Shown here: piece after piece, positions 1-7,060 of the stretch
Layout: the number at the start of each line of letters is the position of its first letter
Numbering within the stretch: the stretch's first letter is position 1
Source of the DNA: Deltaproteobacteria bacterium
GTDB taxonomy: Bacteria > Myxococcota_A > UBA9160
DNA: 11,395 nt
Direction: 5' to 3'
Assembly: GCA_003520425.1 (NCBI GenBank)
Contig: DOUU01000241.1
Location: 1-11,395 of the forward strand
Translations under genes and position numbers: made by a program
Notes under the pieces: model-generated
Seen by the model: the letters and a program-made list of their open reading frames with translations, nothing else
Database searches by the model: none
What the model was told of the DNA's origin: nothing

Positions 1-885
1 GGCGACGTTCCCCTCGAGTCACTCGTGCCGTATATCGACTGGACCTTCTTCTTCTCCGCGTGGGAACTGAAGGGACGCTACCCGAAGATCCTCGAGCACC
101 CCGAGCATGGAGCGGCAGCACGCGAGCTCTACGATCACGGCCGGGAGCTGCTCAAGCGGATCTGTGATGAAAAACTCCTGCGGGCGCGCGGTGTCTATGG
201 CTTCTGGCCTGCGGCGAGCGATGGAGACGACATCGTCCTCTACACCGATGAGTCGCGAAAGAGCGAGCTGATGCGCTTTTGCATGTTGCGTGCGCAGCAG
301 ACCGGCGAGCCCGGGAGGCCGAACCGCTCGCTCGCAGACTGGATCGCGCCGGTCGGCTCGGGGCTCGCCGACCATCTCGGAGCGTTCGCGGTGACGGCGG
401 GGCTCGGAGCCGCGGAGCTCGCGCGGCGCTTCGAGGCTTCCCTCGACGACTACAGCGCCATCCTCGTGAAGGCACTCGCCGATCGCCTGGCGGAGGCCTT
501 CGCCGAGTGGCTGCACGCCCGGGTGCGACGGGAGTGGGGCTATGGACGCGAAGAGCACCTCACGAATGAGGAATTGATCGAGGAAAAGTATCGCGGGATT
601 CGGCCTGCCTTCGGGTATCCGGCATGCCCGGACCACAGCGAGAAGCGGAAGCTTTTTGCGCTGCTCGACGCAGAAGCGGTCGGAATGGAGTTGACGGAGC
701 ATTTCGCGATGCTGCCTGCAGCGAGTGTTTCAGGCATCTACCTCGCGCACCCGCAGGCGCGTTACTTCACGGTCGGCCGGATTGGGCGCGACCAGGTCGA
801 GGAGTACGCGCGCCGCAAGGGCACGACCGTGCGAGAGGTGGAGCGCTGGGTCGGACCGAACCTCGGCTACGACCCCGATCGTTAG
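1..885 (+). CDS. metH: Cobalamin-dependent methionine synthase, C-terminal activation domain (5'-truncated)
   Basis: This is the last 294 residues of MetH; the frame is open to base 1, so the gene starts outside the window. MetH transfers a methyl group from 5-methyltetrahydrofolate through cob(I)alamin to homocysteine, giving methionine in the cytoplasm. The visible part is the activation domain that binds S-adenosylmethionine and flavodoxin to rescue oxidised cobalamin. The evidence is YIDWTFFFSAWELKGRYPKI (window residues 11-30; D13 matches the SAM-contacting Asp946 of E. coli MetH), ADRLAEAFAEWLH (160-172), the SAM-binding signature RGIRPAFGYPACP (198-210), SVSGIYLAHPQARYF (242-256), and the terminal ARRKG..VREVERWVGPNLGYD typical of the family. 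The GTG at 25 is the internal Val of VPYIDW, not a start. The domain is complete and ends where known MetH proteins end. No riboswitch can be assessed because the 5' end is absent. Identification is near certain. Confidence 0.97.
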   Translation, partial: GDVPLESLVPYIDWTFFFSAWELKGRYPKILEHPEHGAAARELYDHGRELLKRICDEKLLRARGVYGFWPAASDGDDIVLYTDESRKSELMRFCMLRAQQTGEPGRPNRSLADWIAPVGSGLADHLGAFAVTAGLGAAELARRFEASLDDYSAILVKALADRLAEAFAEWLHARVRREWGYGREEHLTNEELIEEKYRGIRPAFGYPACPDHSEKRKLFALLDAEAVGMELTEHFAMLPAASVSGIYLAHPQARYFTVGRIGRDQVEEYARRKGTTVREVERWVGPNLGYDPDR

Positions 886-893
886 CGCGGGCC

Positions 894-913
894 GCCACAA
901 GACCGTTCTTGGC
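894..913 (+). terminator. Hairpin just after metH, possible terminator
   Basis: Nine bases after the metH stop, GCCACAAGA, loop CCGT and TCTTGGC form a seven-pair stem with one bulged C. A pyrimidine-rich stretch (GCTTCCTCTCCTCTGCC) follows rather than a true T-run. The position suits a metH terminator, but the missing U tract makes intrinsic termination uncertain. Confidence 0.35.
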
Positions 914-982
914 GCTTCCTCTCCTCTGCCAAAGGCTTGCGCTCTCAGCACCTGCCGCATCGCATTCACGGATGCATGTCCA

Positions 983-1005
983 CCTTCGCGCGCGAGGCGC
1001 GAAGG
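983..1005. repeat. Perfect 9-bp inverted repeat in the amidase leader
   Basis: CCTTCGCGC, loop GCGAG and GCGCGAAGG form a perfect nine-pair GC-rich stem with a five-base loop. It lies about 100 bp upstream of the amidase start and about 100 bp after metH. It is followed by CGAATTC and a run of seven C, not by T residues, so it is not a standard intrinsic terminator. It could be a second terminator, an operator or an mRNA leader structure; the sequence does not decide. Confidence 0.4.
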
Positions 1006-1109
1006 CGAATTCTCCCCCCCGAGCTGCGTCCCACTTTCGCAAAGACACGCATTCTGGTAGAGGCGACGAGGAGCCCGCGAAGGGACGGGCGACCTGCCGG
1101 AGGAGGCCC

Positions 1110-2564
1110 ATGTCGCCCCAAAGCCCGAGCCGCCTCGCGACCCTGGACGCAGTTGGCCACGCGGAGCTCGTGCGCAAGGGCGAGGCGACCCCCCGCGAGC
1201 TTGTGGATGCCGCGATCGCTCGAATCGAGAAGGAGAACGCGGAGCTGAACGCCGTGATTCATAAGAGCTTCGAGAAGGCCCGTGCACAGGCGAGCGCGCC
1301 AAGCCTTCCGAACGGCCCCCTCCGCGGCGTTCCCTTCCTGATGAAGGACTTGGGCGGTCAAACGGCCGGCGATCCCTATCACGCAGGCATGCGATTTCTG
1401 CGTGATGCGGCCTGGCGGGAAGCGGACGACAGCTACTTCGCCGCCAAGCTGCGTGCGGCGGGAGTGGTGTTTCTCGGGCGAACCAACACACCGGAGCTCG
1501 GGCTTCTTCCCACGACGGAGCCGCTGGCGTATGGCGCGACCAAGAATCCGTGGGACCTCTCGCGCAGCGCAGGGGGCTCGAGCGGTGGTGCCGCCGCCGC
1601 AGTGGCATCGGGCATGGTTCCGGCTGCACACGCGAGTGACGGTGGAGGATCGATTCGCATTCCCGCTGCGCATTGCGGACTTGTGGGATTGAAGACCACG
1701 CGCGGCCGTTCGTCGTTCGGACCGAGCCTGGGCGAGCGCTGGGGCGGCTTTTCCGTCGAACTCGCCGTCTCGCGCACGGTGCGCGACACCGCCGCCGTGC
1801 TGGATGTGGTGCAGGGGCCGATGCCTGGGGATCCCTACGCCGCGGCTCCCCCTGCGCGGCCTTACGCAAGCGAAGTCGGCACCCCGCCGGGACGACTGCG
1901 CGTCGGACTCATGACCCGGGGGCCCCGGGCGATCGCTGTGCACGCCGACTGCATCGCGGGCGCGGAGCGCGCCGCACGGCTACTCCAGGAGCTGGGCCAC
2001 GCGGTTGAGGAGTCGTACCCACTTGCGTTGGACGAGCCTGGCGCCGTGAATGCATATGTCACCGTGGTTGCAGTCTCAGTGGCACGCGCCCTCGAGGCGT
2101 GGGGCGCCAGGGTGGGTAGACCGGTGCAGCAAGACAGCGTCGAGCCTCTCACTTGGGCGCTGGCGGAGACGGCACGGAGCTGGCAGAGCACACGCTATCT
2201 CGAAGCCATCGAATACGTGCACGCCTTCGGGCGTCGCCTCGCCGCTTGGTGGAGCCAGGGATTCGATCTCCTCCTCACCCCGACCACGGCAGAGCCGGCG
2301 CCTGCGCTTGGCGAGATGACGTCGCCTCCGGACGCCCCGCTCAAGGGCTTTCTGCGGGCCGCGCCCTTTGGCGCTTTTACCTCCTCGTTCAATATGAGCG
2401 GACAGCCCGCGGTGTCGCTGCCTCTCCACTGGACACAAGCAGGCCTCCCCGTCGGCGTGCAGCTTGTGGCCGCGACCGGCCGCGAGGACCTCTTGCTGCG
2501 CGTGGCCTCGCAGCTCGAGGAGGCCGCGCCTTGGGCGCACAGACGACCGCCGGTCTCGGTCTGA
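1110..2564 (+). CDS. Amidase-signature hydrolase, resembling 6-aminohexanoate-cyclic-dimer hydrolase
   Basis: The 484-residue protein belongs to the amidase signature family, which hydrolyses amide bonds with a Ser-cisSer-Lys triad. The expected catalytic residues are all present: K79 in LMKDLGG, the cis-serine S157 in the glycine-serine loop [11 protein letters not shown], and the nucleophile S181 in [16 protein letters not shown]. The spacing K-102-S and S-24-S, and the form of the GGGSIRIP block followed by VGLKTTRGR, match my memory of the NylA (cyclic nylon-dimer hydrolase) branch rather than the GatA subunit of Glu-tRNA amidotransferase. The C-terminal block [26 protein letters not shown] is typical of the family. 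I chose the ATG at 1110 because GGAGGAGG (1099-1106) lies just upstream and the homology begins soon after; the frame is open far upstream, but that part overlaps metH and is spurious. There is no signal peptide, so it is probably cytoplasmic. The natural substrate is unknown; nylon oligomer activity is only a family analogy. Confidence 0.93.
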   Translation: MSPQSPSRLATLDAVGHAELVRKGEATPRELVDAAIARIEKENAELNAVIHKSFEKARAQASAPSLPNGPLRGVPFLMKDLGGQTAGDPYHAGMRFLRDAAWREADDSYFAAKLRAAGVVFLGRTNTPELGLLPTTEPLAYGATKNPWDLSRSAGGSSGGAAAAVASGMVPAAHASDGGGSIRIPAAHCGLVGLKTTRGRSSFGPSLGERWGGFSVELAVSRTVRDTAAVLDVVQGPMPGDPYAAAPPARPYASEVGTPPGRLRVGLMTRGPRAIAVHADCIAGAERAARLLQELGHAVEESYPLALDEPGAVNAYVTVVAVSVARALEAWGARVGRPVQQDSVEPLTWALAETARSWQSTRYLEAIEYVHAFGRRLAAWWSQGFDLLLTPTTAEPAPALGEMTSPPDAPLKGFLRAAPFGAFTSSFNMSGQPAVSLPLHWTQAGLPVGVQLVAATGREDLLLRVASQLEEAAPWAHRRPPVSV

Positions 2565-2771
2565 AGCAAGCCCTGACCATGAGGCTCCCGCGGAAGTGGC
2601 GGAAGCGCGCGTGGGGATGATTTCGCACCGGGCGGGCGGCGTGCGCAGCCATTGGGCGTCGGAATCGCGCCGCACACCGGCGAGGACGCGGTAGCTGCGC
2701 CTTGCAGTGCAAACGCCGCCCAGCCAACACCCATCGAGGCTCCGGTCAGCGCACCACTGCGCCGATCTCGC
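2565..2771. other. Convergent intergenic region
   Basis: These 207 bp separate the 3' ends of the amidase and the helicase gene. I see no T-tract terminator for either strand and no convincing gene. Open frames crossing it on the minus strand run into the antisense of the amidase and have no family features. Confidence 0.5.
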
Positions 2772-4874
2772 TCAATGCGCGGATGTGCTTTTGGAGAGCG
2801 CTGCCCGGACCAGCGGCGAGGGCTCACCCACGCAGGTGACCCAGAGTTGGTGTACGGCCCGCGTCGCTCCCACATGCAGAAGGCGCCGCGACGCCGGCTG
2901 GTCGGGAAACTGCGTGGCGCCCACATCGACCAGAATCACGTAGTCGAACTCGAGGCCTTTGGCTTGCGCGATCTCGGTGACTTCGACACCCGGGGCAAAG
3001 GTGAAGTCCTGGCGCATGACGCGGCGCAGGTTCGGCAGCTCCGCCTCCATAAGCCCACGGTGGTAGGTCTCGCTCGCAGCCTCACTCGGCGTCAAGATCG
3101 CCACTGAAGCCAGGGGCTCCTCGCGCGCGAGGGCCCGCAGCGCGTCTGCAAGACAGGCCACGCAGGCCCCCGGATCGGTGAACTGAAGGCACTCGACCGG
3201 AGGACCTGAGCGGACACTGAGCGGCGGTTCACTCTCCTCGGCGAGATCTCCCAGCACCTCCCGCGCGAAGCTCGTGATTTCGCGGGAAGAGCGGTAGGAG
3301 ACGCGCAGGGTATCGATGGCAGTGCCCTCGAGGCCGAGGTGCCCCAGGAACTCAGGCCATGACGTAAAGCCCGTGGCCTGCATGACGTGCTGCTGGGTGT
3401 CTCCTGCAAGCGTGAGACTTCGCCGTTCGTCGAGGCAATCGATCAAGACGCGCACTTCAACCGGTGAGAAATCCTGCACCTCATCGATCGCAATGTGCCG
3501 GTAGCGAAGCGGCAAACCCCCGCGCCCCACGAGGGGACCGATCCGCAGCTGCCACGCGCGCAGGAGCAATGCATCATCTTCGGGATCGAGCTCCGCCTGC
3601 GCTTCCGCGTCGCCCTCGAGCCAGGCTGTGAGCTCCTCGTGTCGAGCGCGGTTCCAGTTCGCCGCGCGGCGCACTTCGTCCGCAGTGAGCGCACCGGGGG
3701 CCACGCGGGCCAAGGCCTCCTCGAGAAGCGAGGCTTGGCACAGCACGCTGGCCCAGTCGTCGAAGGCCTGCGCCGGCGTCCGGGGACCGGGGTTGCGCCG
3801 CACCTGCTCCTCAAGCGCGAACAGGAGCGCGGGATGGAGCTTGAGGCGCTCGACGAGCGCGGGGGCGCCTGTACGCTGATCGCGCGGAAGCTTTGGAAAA
3901 AGACGCCGCCGCTGCTCGGCCGCCCACTCCGCGAAGGTTGCAATGCGCGCATTCTCCACACCAAGTGCGGGCAGCACGTGGGAGACGTAGCTCCGAAGGG
4001 CCGGCGAAAACACGACGAAGAGCGTCCGATCCGAGTCCACGCTGGGATCGTCGTAGGCGAGATAGGCGATGCGGTGCAGCGCAACCGTGGTCTTGCCCGA
4101 ACCCGCGCTGCCCCGGATGACCACGAAGCCTGAGGAGGGACGAGTGATCAGCGCAAATTGCTCGGGATCGAGCAGACCCGCCAGTTCGGGGAGCCGCTTG
4201 TCGGCGCGACGGCGTCCCCCTTCGAGGTCTGTCCCGAGACGGCGCGCCGTGGCCTCGCCCGGTCCGAAGGCACGGAGCGCGGCCCCCTCTCCTCCGTGGA
4301 GCCGCAGCCGGTCGCGTGCGGTTTCGCGCCAGCCTCCCGGGACTGTGGTGTCGCGCGCGAATACGCCCTCCGGCGCTTCGACCCGCTCGAGCATGCCGGC
4401 GCGGATGGCAACGGTGCGGCGCGTCACCACCACGCCTGCGCGTCGGCGCCCAGCCATCACCTCCTCGTACTCGTCTCCTTGCCCGTAGCGATAGAAGATC
4501 TTGGAGACCGGGGCGTTTCTCCAATCGACGATGCGGAGGCCCCCGTCGATCCGCGTGGCCTTGCCGAGGAAGAGGTCGCGCTCCCCGGCGCTGTCGCGCA
4601 GACGCAAATGCGCGAAGTACGGCGAGGAGGGATCAACCTTGGGTGCGTTTCGCGAAGCGCGAAGCTGGCGCAGCAGCGCACTGCCTTGGTCCCACTGCTG
4701 ATGGAGCGCCGGCGCGTCCTCGGCCTTCATGGGCTCGAGCATGATCTCGCGCAAGCGGGAGAGGTCGCGGACCAGCGCGGCCTCGGCCGCGGGGACCTCC
4801 TCCTGCGGCTCCGCCAAGCGGGCACGCGTCGCCGCGAGGAGCTCTAGCTCCTCCTTCACGATGGGATTCGTCAA
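2772..4874 (-). CDS. UvrD/HelD-like superfamily 1 helicase
   Basis: This is an ATP-dependent superfamily 1 helicase of about 700 residues. Motifs in order are: YFAHLRLR with the HelD-type block VDWRNAPVSKIFYRY (residues 116-130), Q-like LDPEQFALI (235-243), Walker A GSAGSGKT (255-262), Walker B IAIDEVQDFSP (461-471), motif III LTLAGDTQQ (488-496), motif IV LRVSYRSS (523-530), motif V TEIAQAKGLEFDYVILVD (633-650) and motif VI RRLLHVGATRA (663-673). The VDWRNAP block and the charged helical N terminus (KEELELLAATRARL) are the features of HelD, which in Gram-positives removes RNA polymerase from DNA; a role in RNA polymerase recycling or DNA repair is inference. The start is uncertain. TTG at 4872-4874 gives the family-like beginning LTNPIVKEEL, with G-rich GGGGGGAGGG directly upstream though close; GTG at 4857-4859 is the alternative. 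The same frame stays open to about 5450, but that would lie antisense across the neighbouring serine hydrolase and is rejected. Confidence 0.92.
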   Translation of the reverse strand: MTNPIVKEELELLAATRARLAEPQEEVPAAEAALVRDLSRLREIMLEPMKAEDAPALHQQWDQGSALLRQLRASRNAPKVDPSSPYFAHLRLRDSAGERDLFLGKATRIDGGLRIVDWRNAPVSKIFYRYGQGDEYEEVMAGRRRAGVVVTRRTVAIRAGMLERVEAPEGVFARDTTVPGGWRETARDRLRLHGGEGAALRAFGPGEATARRLGTDLEGGRRRADKRLPELAGLLDPEQFALITRPSSGFVVIRGSAGSGKTTVALHRIAYLAYDDPSVDSDRTLFVVFSPALRSYVSHVLPALGVENARIATFAEWAAEQRRRLFPKLPRDQRTGAPALVERLKLHPALLFALEEQVRRNPGPRTPAQAFDDWASVLCQASLLEEALARVAPGALTADEVRRAANWNRARHEELTAWLEGDAEAQAELDPEDDALLLRAWQLRIGPLVGRGGLPLRYRHIAIDEVQDFSPVEVRVLIDCLDERRSLTLAGDTQQHVMQATGFTSWPEFLGHLGLEGTAIDTLRVSYRSSREITSFAREVLGDLAEESEPPLSVRSGPPVECLQFTDPGACVACLADALRALAREEPLASVAILTPSEAASETYHRGLMEAELPNLRRVMRQDFTFAPGVEVTEIAQAKGLEFDYVILVDVGATQFPDQPASRRLLHVGATRAVHQLWVTCVGEPSPLVRAALSKSTSAH

Positions 4875-4976
4875 CCCTCCCCCCCCACGCAACGAATCGG
4901 GAACAGTAGCAGCCGCGTCCCACACTGCGCTTGCCGTGGTAGCGTGTGGTTGGACACCCTCGACCAAGAGGATTCG
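4875..4976. promoter_or_regulatory. Divergent intergenic region, helicase / serine hydrolase
   Basis: These 102 bp must hold the promoters of both divergent genes, or of one if the helicase start lies elsewhere. It contains a run of eight C (4879-4886, G8 on the helicase strand) immediately before the helicase start. I could not assign a confident -35/-10 pair on either strand. Confidence 0.35.
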
Positions 4977-6131
4977 ATGGCGCAGATCTCCGGAGACTGG
5001 GAACCTCGGTTCGCACGCGTCCGGGAAGCCTTTGCCAAGCTGTTTGACGACCCGTCCGAGGTGGGCGGCGCCGTGGCCATCCAGCTTGAAGGTCGTTTCG
5101 TGGTCGACCTCTGGGCCGGGCACGCCGACGCTGCGCGGTCGCGGCCCTGGCAGCGCGACACGCTCGTGAACGTCTTCTCCACGACGAAGGGGATGGCGGC
5201 CTTGTGCGCGCACCGCCTGGTCGAGCGGGGCAAGCTCGACATGGACGCGCCGGTCGCACGCTACTGGCCGGAGTTCGCAGGGGGCGGCAAGGCTTGCCTC
5301 CCCGTGCGCCAGCTCTTGAACCACTCCGCGGGGTTGCCGGCGATTCGGCGGGCGCTTGCCCCGAGTGCTCTTTTCGATTGGGAAACCCTGACCGATGCGC
5401 TGGCCGAGCAGGAGCCGTGGTGGGAGCCGGGAACGTGCCACGGCTACCACGCACTCACGTTCGGCTGGCTCGTGGGCGAGCTCGTGCGCCGCGTGAGTGG
5501 AATGACTATCGGCCGCTTCTTCCAGGACGAGATCGCGGGGCGCCTCGAGGCGGACGTCTACATCGGGACGGCACCAACGCTCGATCCTCGGGTGGCGGAG
5601 ACGATTCTGGCGCCTCTGCCGAAACCCGGCGAGATGAACCTGATGCTCGAAATCCTGAAGAACCCCTCTTCCGTCTCAGCCCGGGCCTTCCTGAATCCCC
5701 TGCTCCTGCCCGGAGTCGTGAACACCACGCAGTGGCGCCGTGCAGAGATTCCCGCGGCAAACGGACATGCATCGGCGCGTGGGCTCGCGCAGGTCTACGG
5801 CGCCGCCGCTTCACCGGAGCGCGCAGCCACCCAGCTCCTCGGGAAGGAGAGCATCCAGCGCGCGGGCAGCGAGGAGCGAAGCGGCCCCGACGCGATCCTC
5901 TTCGATCAATTCGTGCGCTACGGGCCAGGGTTCATGCTCGGAACTCCAGACGAGCCTCTGGGCCCAAACGCGGGCGCCTTCGGCCATTCGGGTGCCGGAG
6001 GATCCCTCGCTTTTGCGGATCCCGCGGCGAAGTTGGGCTTCGCGTACGTGATGAACCAAATGCAGATCGGGCCCTATTTGATCGGTCCGCGGGCAAACGC
6101 GTTGGTCAAGGCCACCTATGAGTGCTTTTGA
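4977..6131 (+). CDS. Serine hydrolase of the class C beta-lactamase / family VIII esterase type
   Basis: The 384-residue protein has the beta-lactamase fold common to class C enzymes, DD-peptidases and family VIII carboxylesterases. S68-T-T-K71 (in NVFSTTKGMAALCAHRL) is the SxxK nucleophile and base motif, and LLNHSAGLP (113-121) is a conserved block. Y157 in GYHALTFGWLVGELVRRVSG takes the place of the catalytic YxN tyrosine, and F-G-H337-S-G-A-G-G-S is the HxG counterpart of KTG. YHA instead of YxN and HSG instead of KTG favour esterase or other hydrolase activity over true beta-lactam resistance. There is no signal peptide, which also argues against a periplasmic beta-lactamase. The ATG at 4977 is preceded by AAGAGGA with four bases of spacing; an upstream GTG in frame at 4944 is less likely. 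Substrate unknown. Confidence 0.92.
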   Translation: MAQISGDWEPRFARVREAFAKLFDDPSEVGGAVAIQLEGRFVVDLWAGHADAARSRPWQRDTLVNVFSTTKGMAALCAHRLVERGKLDMDAPVARYWPEFAGGGKACLPVRQLLNHSAGLPAIRRALAPSALFDWETLTDALAEQEPWWEPGTCHGYHALTFGWLVGELVRRVSGMTIGRFFQDEIAGRLEADVYIGTAPTLDPRVAETILAPLPKPGEMNLMLEILKNPSSVSARAFLNPLLLPGVVNTTQWRRAEIPAANGHASARGLAQVYGAAASPERAATQLLGKESIQRAGSEERSGPDAILFDQFVRYGPGFMLGTPDEPLGPNAGAFGHSGAGGSLAFADPAAKLGFAYVMNQMQIGPYLIGPRANALVKATYECF

Positions 6132-6235
6132 GCACTCGGCGCATGGAGCCGTGCGCGGGATCCAAGCAGCCACGCAAGCATCCGGAGCCGGCAGGGATTC
6201 TGCATCGCGCTGACCGCCCGCGCCGTGGGAGCACC
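6132..6235. other. Convergent intergenic region
   Basis: This 104-bp gap lies between the ends of the serine hydrolase and nudC. I see only a weak five-pair hairpin (GCGCA...TGCGC, about 6140-6157) and no T tract. Confidence 0.4.
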
Positions 6236-7060
6236 TCACCCGCGGCCGTGCTTCTGCAGGAATTGCTCGATCAGCCACCCAGAGATGCTGATTCGGCCGC
6301 GGAAGAACTTCGGCATCGAATCATATCGGAAGAAGGCTGCATCCTCGATTTCCGACGGATCGATTCGAATTTCACCGCCCGCGTAGCGGGCGGTGAAGCC
6401 CAGCATGAGGGAGTGCGGAAAGGGCCAGGGCTGGCTTGAAAAGTACTGCACGTCCTTCACGTCGATTCCAGTCTCTTCGTAGATCTCACGCGCCACGGTC
6501 TCTTCCAGGCTCTCTCCAGGTTCGACAAAACCTGCCGGCACGCTGTAAAAGCCCGCTGGAAAGTGCGGAGAGCGCGCAAGCAGGATTTCGTCGCCCCGCT
6601 CGACGGCGACGATCACCGCCGGCGCAAGCCGCGGGAAGCACGCAAGACCGCAGCGCGGGCACACACGCGATCGCTCGGTCGATCGCGGCTGCGTCGCTTC
6701 GCCGCAGGCACCGCAGAACTGATGGGTGCGGTCCCATTCGACGATCTGTACGGCGCGGCCCGCGAGTGCATGAAGTGTTTCGTCGAGGCGACCAAACAAC
6801 GCGCGCAGATCCCGGAACTCCATTCCCGGTGGAGCGGCATGACCCGCGGCGACCTCCGCTGAGAAACAGTGCTGTCCGCCAAGCCGTCCGAGATACTGCC
6901 AACGGAGCATGGCAAGGCCGAGCTCCTCGGGCTGTCCCAGCGGATCGAGAGCAGAGTTCTCGCGCACGAGAAGTTCGCGCCCTCGAAACACGAACCAGAG
7001 CGCGCGCTCCGGGCGCGGATCAGGCGGAACAAGTCCCGGGAAGAAGCGGCGCATCAGCAT
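6236..7060 (-). CDS. nudC: NAD+ diphosphatase (Nudix hydrolase with zinc ribbon)
   Basis: The 274-residue protein hydrolyses NAD(H) to NMN(H) and AMP, and in studied bacteria also removes NAD caps from RNA. A zinc ribbon is shown by C116-G-A-C119 and C134-P-R-C137. The Nudix box spans residues 177-199 (G177, E183, R191, E192, E195, E196, G198), fitting GX5EX7REUXEEXGU exactly. The NudC-specific signature SQPWPFPHS (209-217) follows and separates it from other Nudix enzymes. The length is close to the 257 residues of the E. coli enzyme. Two starts fit: ATG 7058-7060, and ATG 7052-7054 two codons later. GGAGG in the end of the upstream gene serves either (4 or 10 bases). The start overlaps the TGA of the glycoside hydrolase gene, so the two are translationally coupled. 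Confidence 0.96.
   Translation of the reverse strand: MLMRRFFPGLVPPDPRPERALWFVFRGRELLVRENSALDPLGQPEELGLAMLRWQYLGRLGGQHCFSAEVAAGHAAPPGMEFRDLRALFGRLDETLHALAGRAVQIVEWDRTHQFCGACGEATQPRSTERSRVCPRCGLACFPRLAPAVIVAVERGDEILLARSPHFPAGFYSVPAGFVEPGESLEETVAREIYEETGIDVKDVQYFSSQPWPFPHSLMLGFTARYAGGEIRIDPSEIEDAAFFRYDSMPKFFRGRISISGWLIEQFLQKHGRG

Noticed and set aside
624..1109. Upstream extension of the amidase frame into metH.
   Set aside because: It overlaps the well-supported metH frame and has low-complexity Arg/Ala-rich sequence; the ATG at 1110 has a clear RBS.
730..1943. Two long minus-strand frames opposite metH and the amidase.
   Set aside because: They are Arg-rich shadows without family motifs.
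2195..2926. Minus-strand frame crossing the convergent region, with a hydrophobic patch GALTGASMGVGWAAF.
   Set aside because: It overlaps both the amidase and the helicase, has no start with an RBS that isolates the patch, and matches nothing I recognise.
4875..5450. Upstream extension of the helicase frame by about 190 codons.
   Set aside because: It lies antisense across the serine hydrolase 5' part, has no helicase-family similarity, and the family N terminus starts near 4874.
6355..6372. TTCGAAT-like sequence resembling a tRNA T-arm.
   Set aside because: It sits inside nudC coding sequence and no cloverleaf can be drawn around it.
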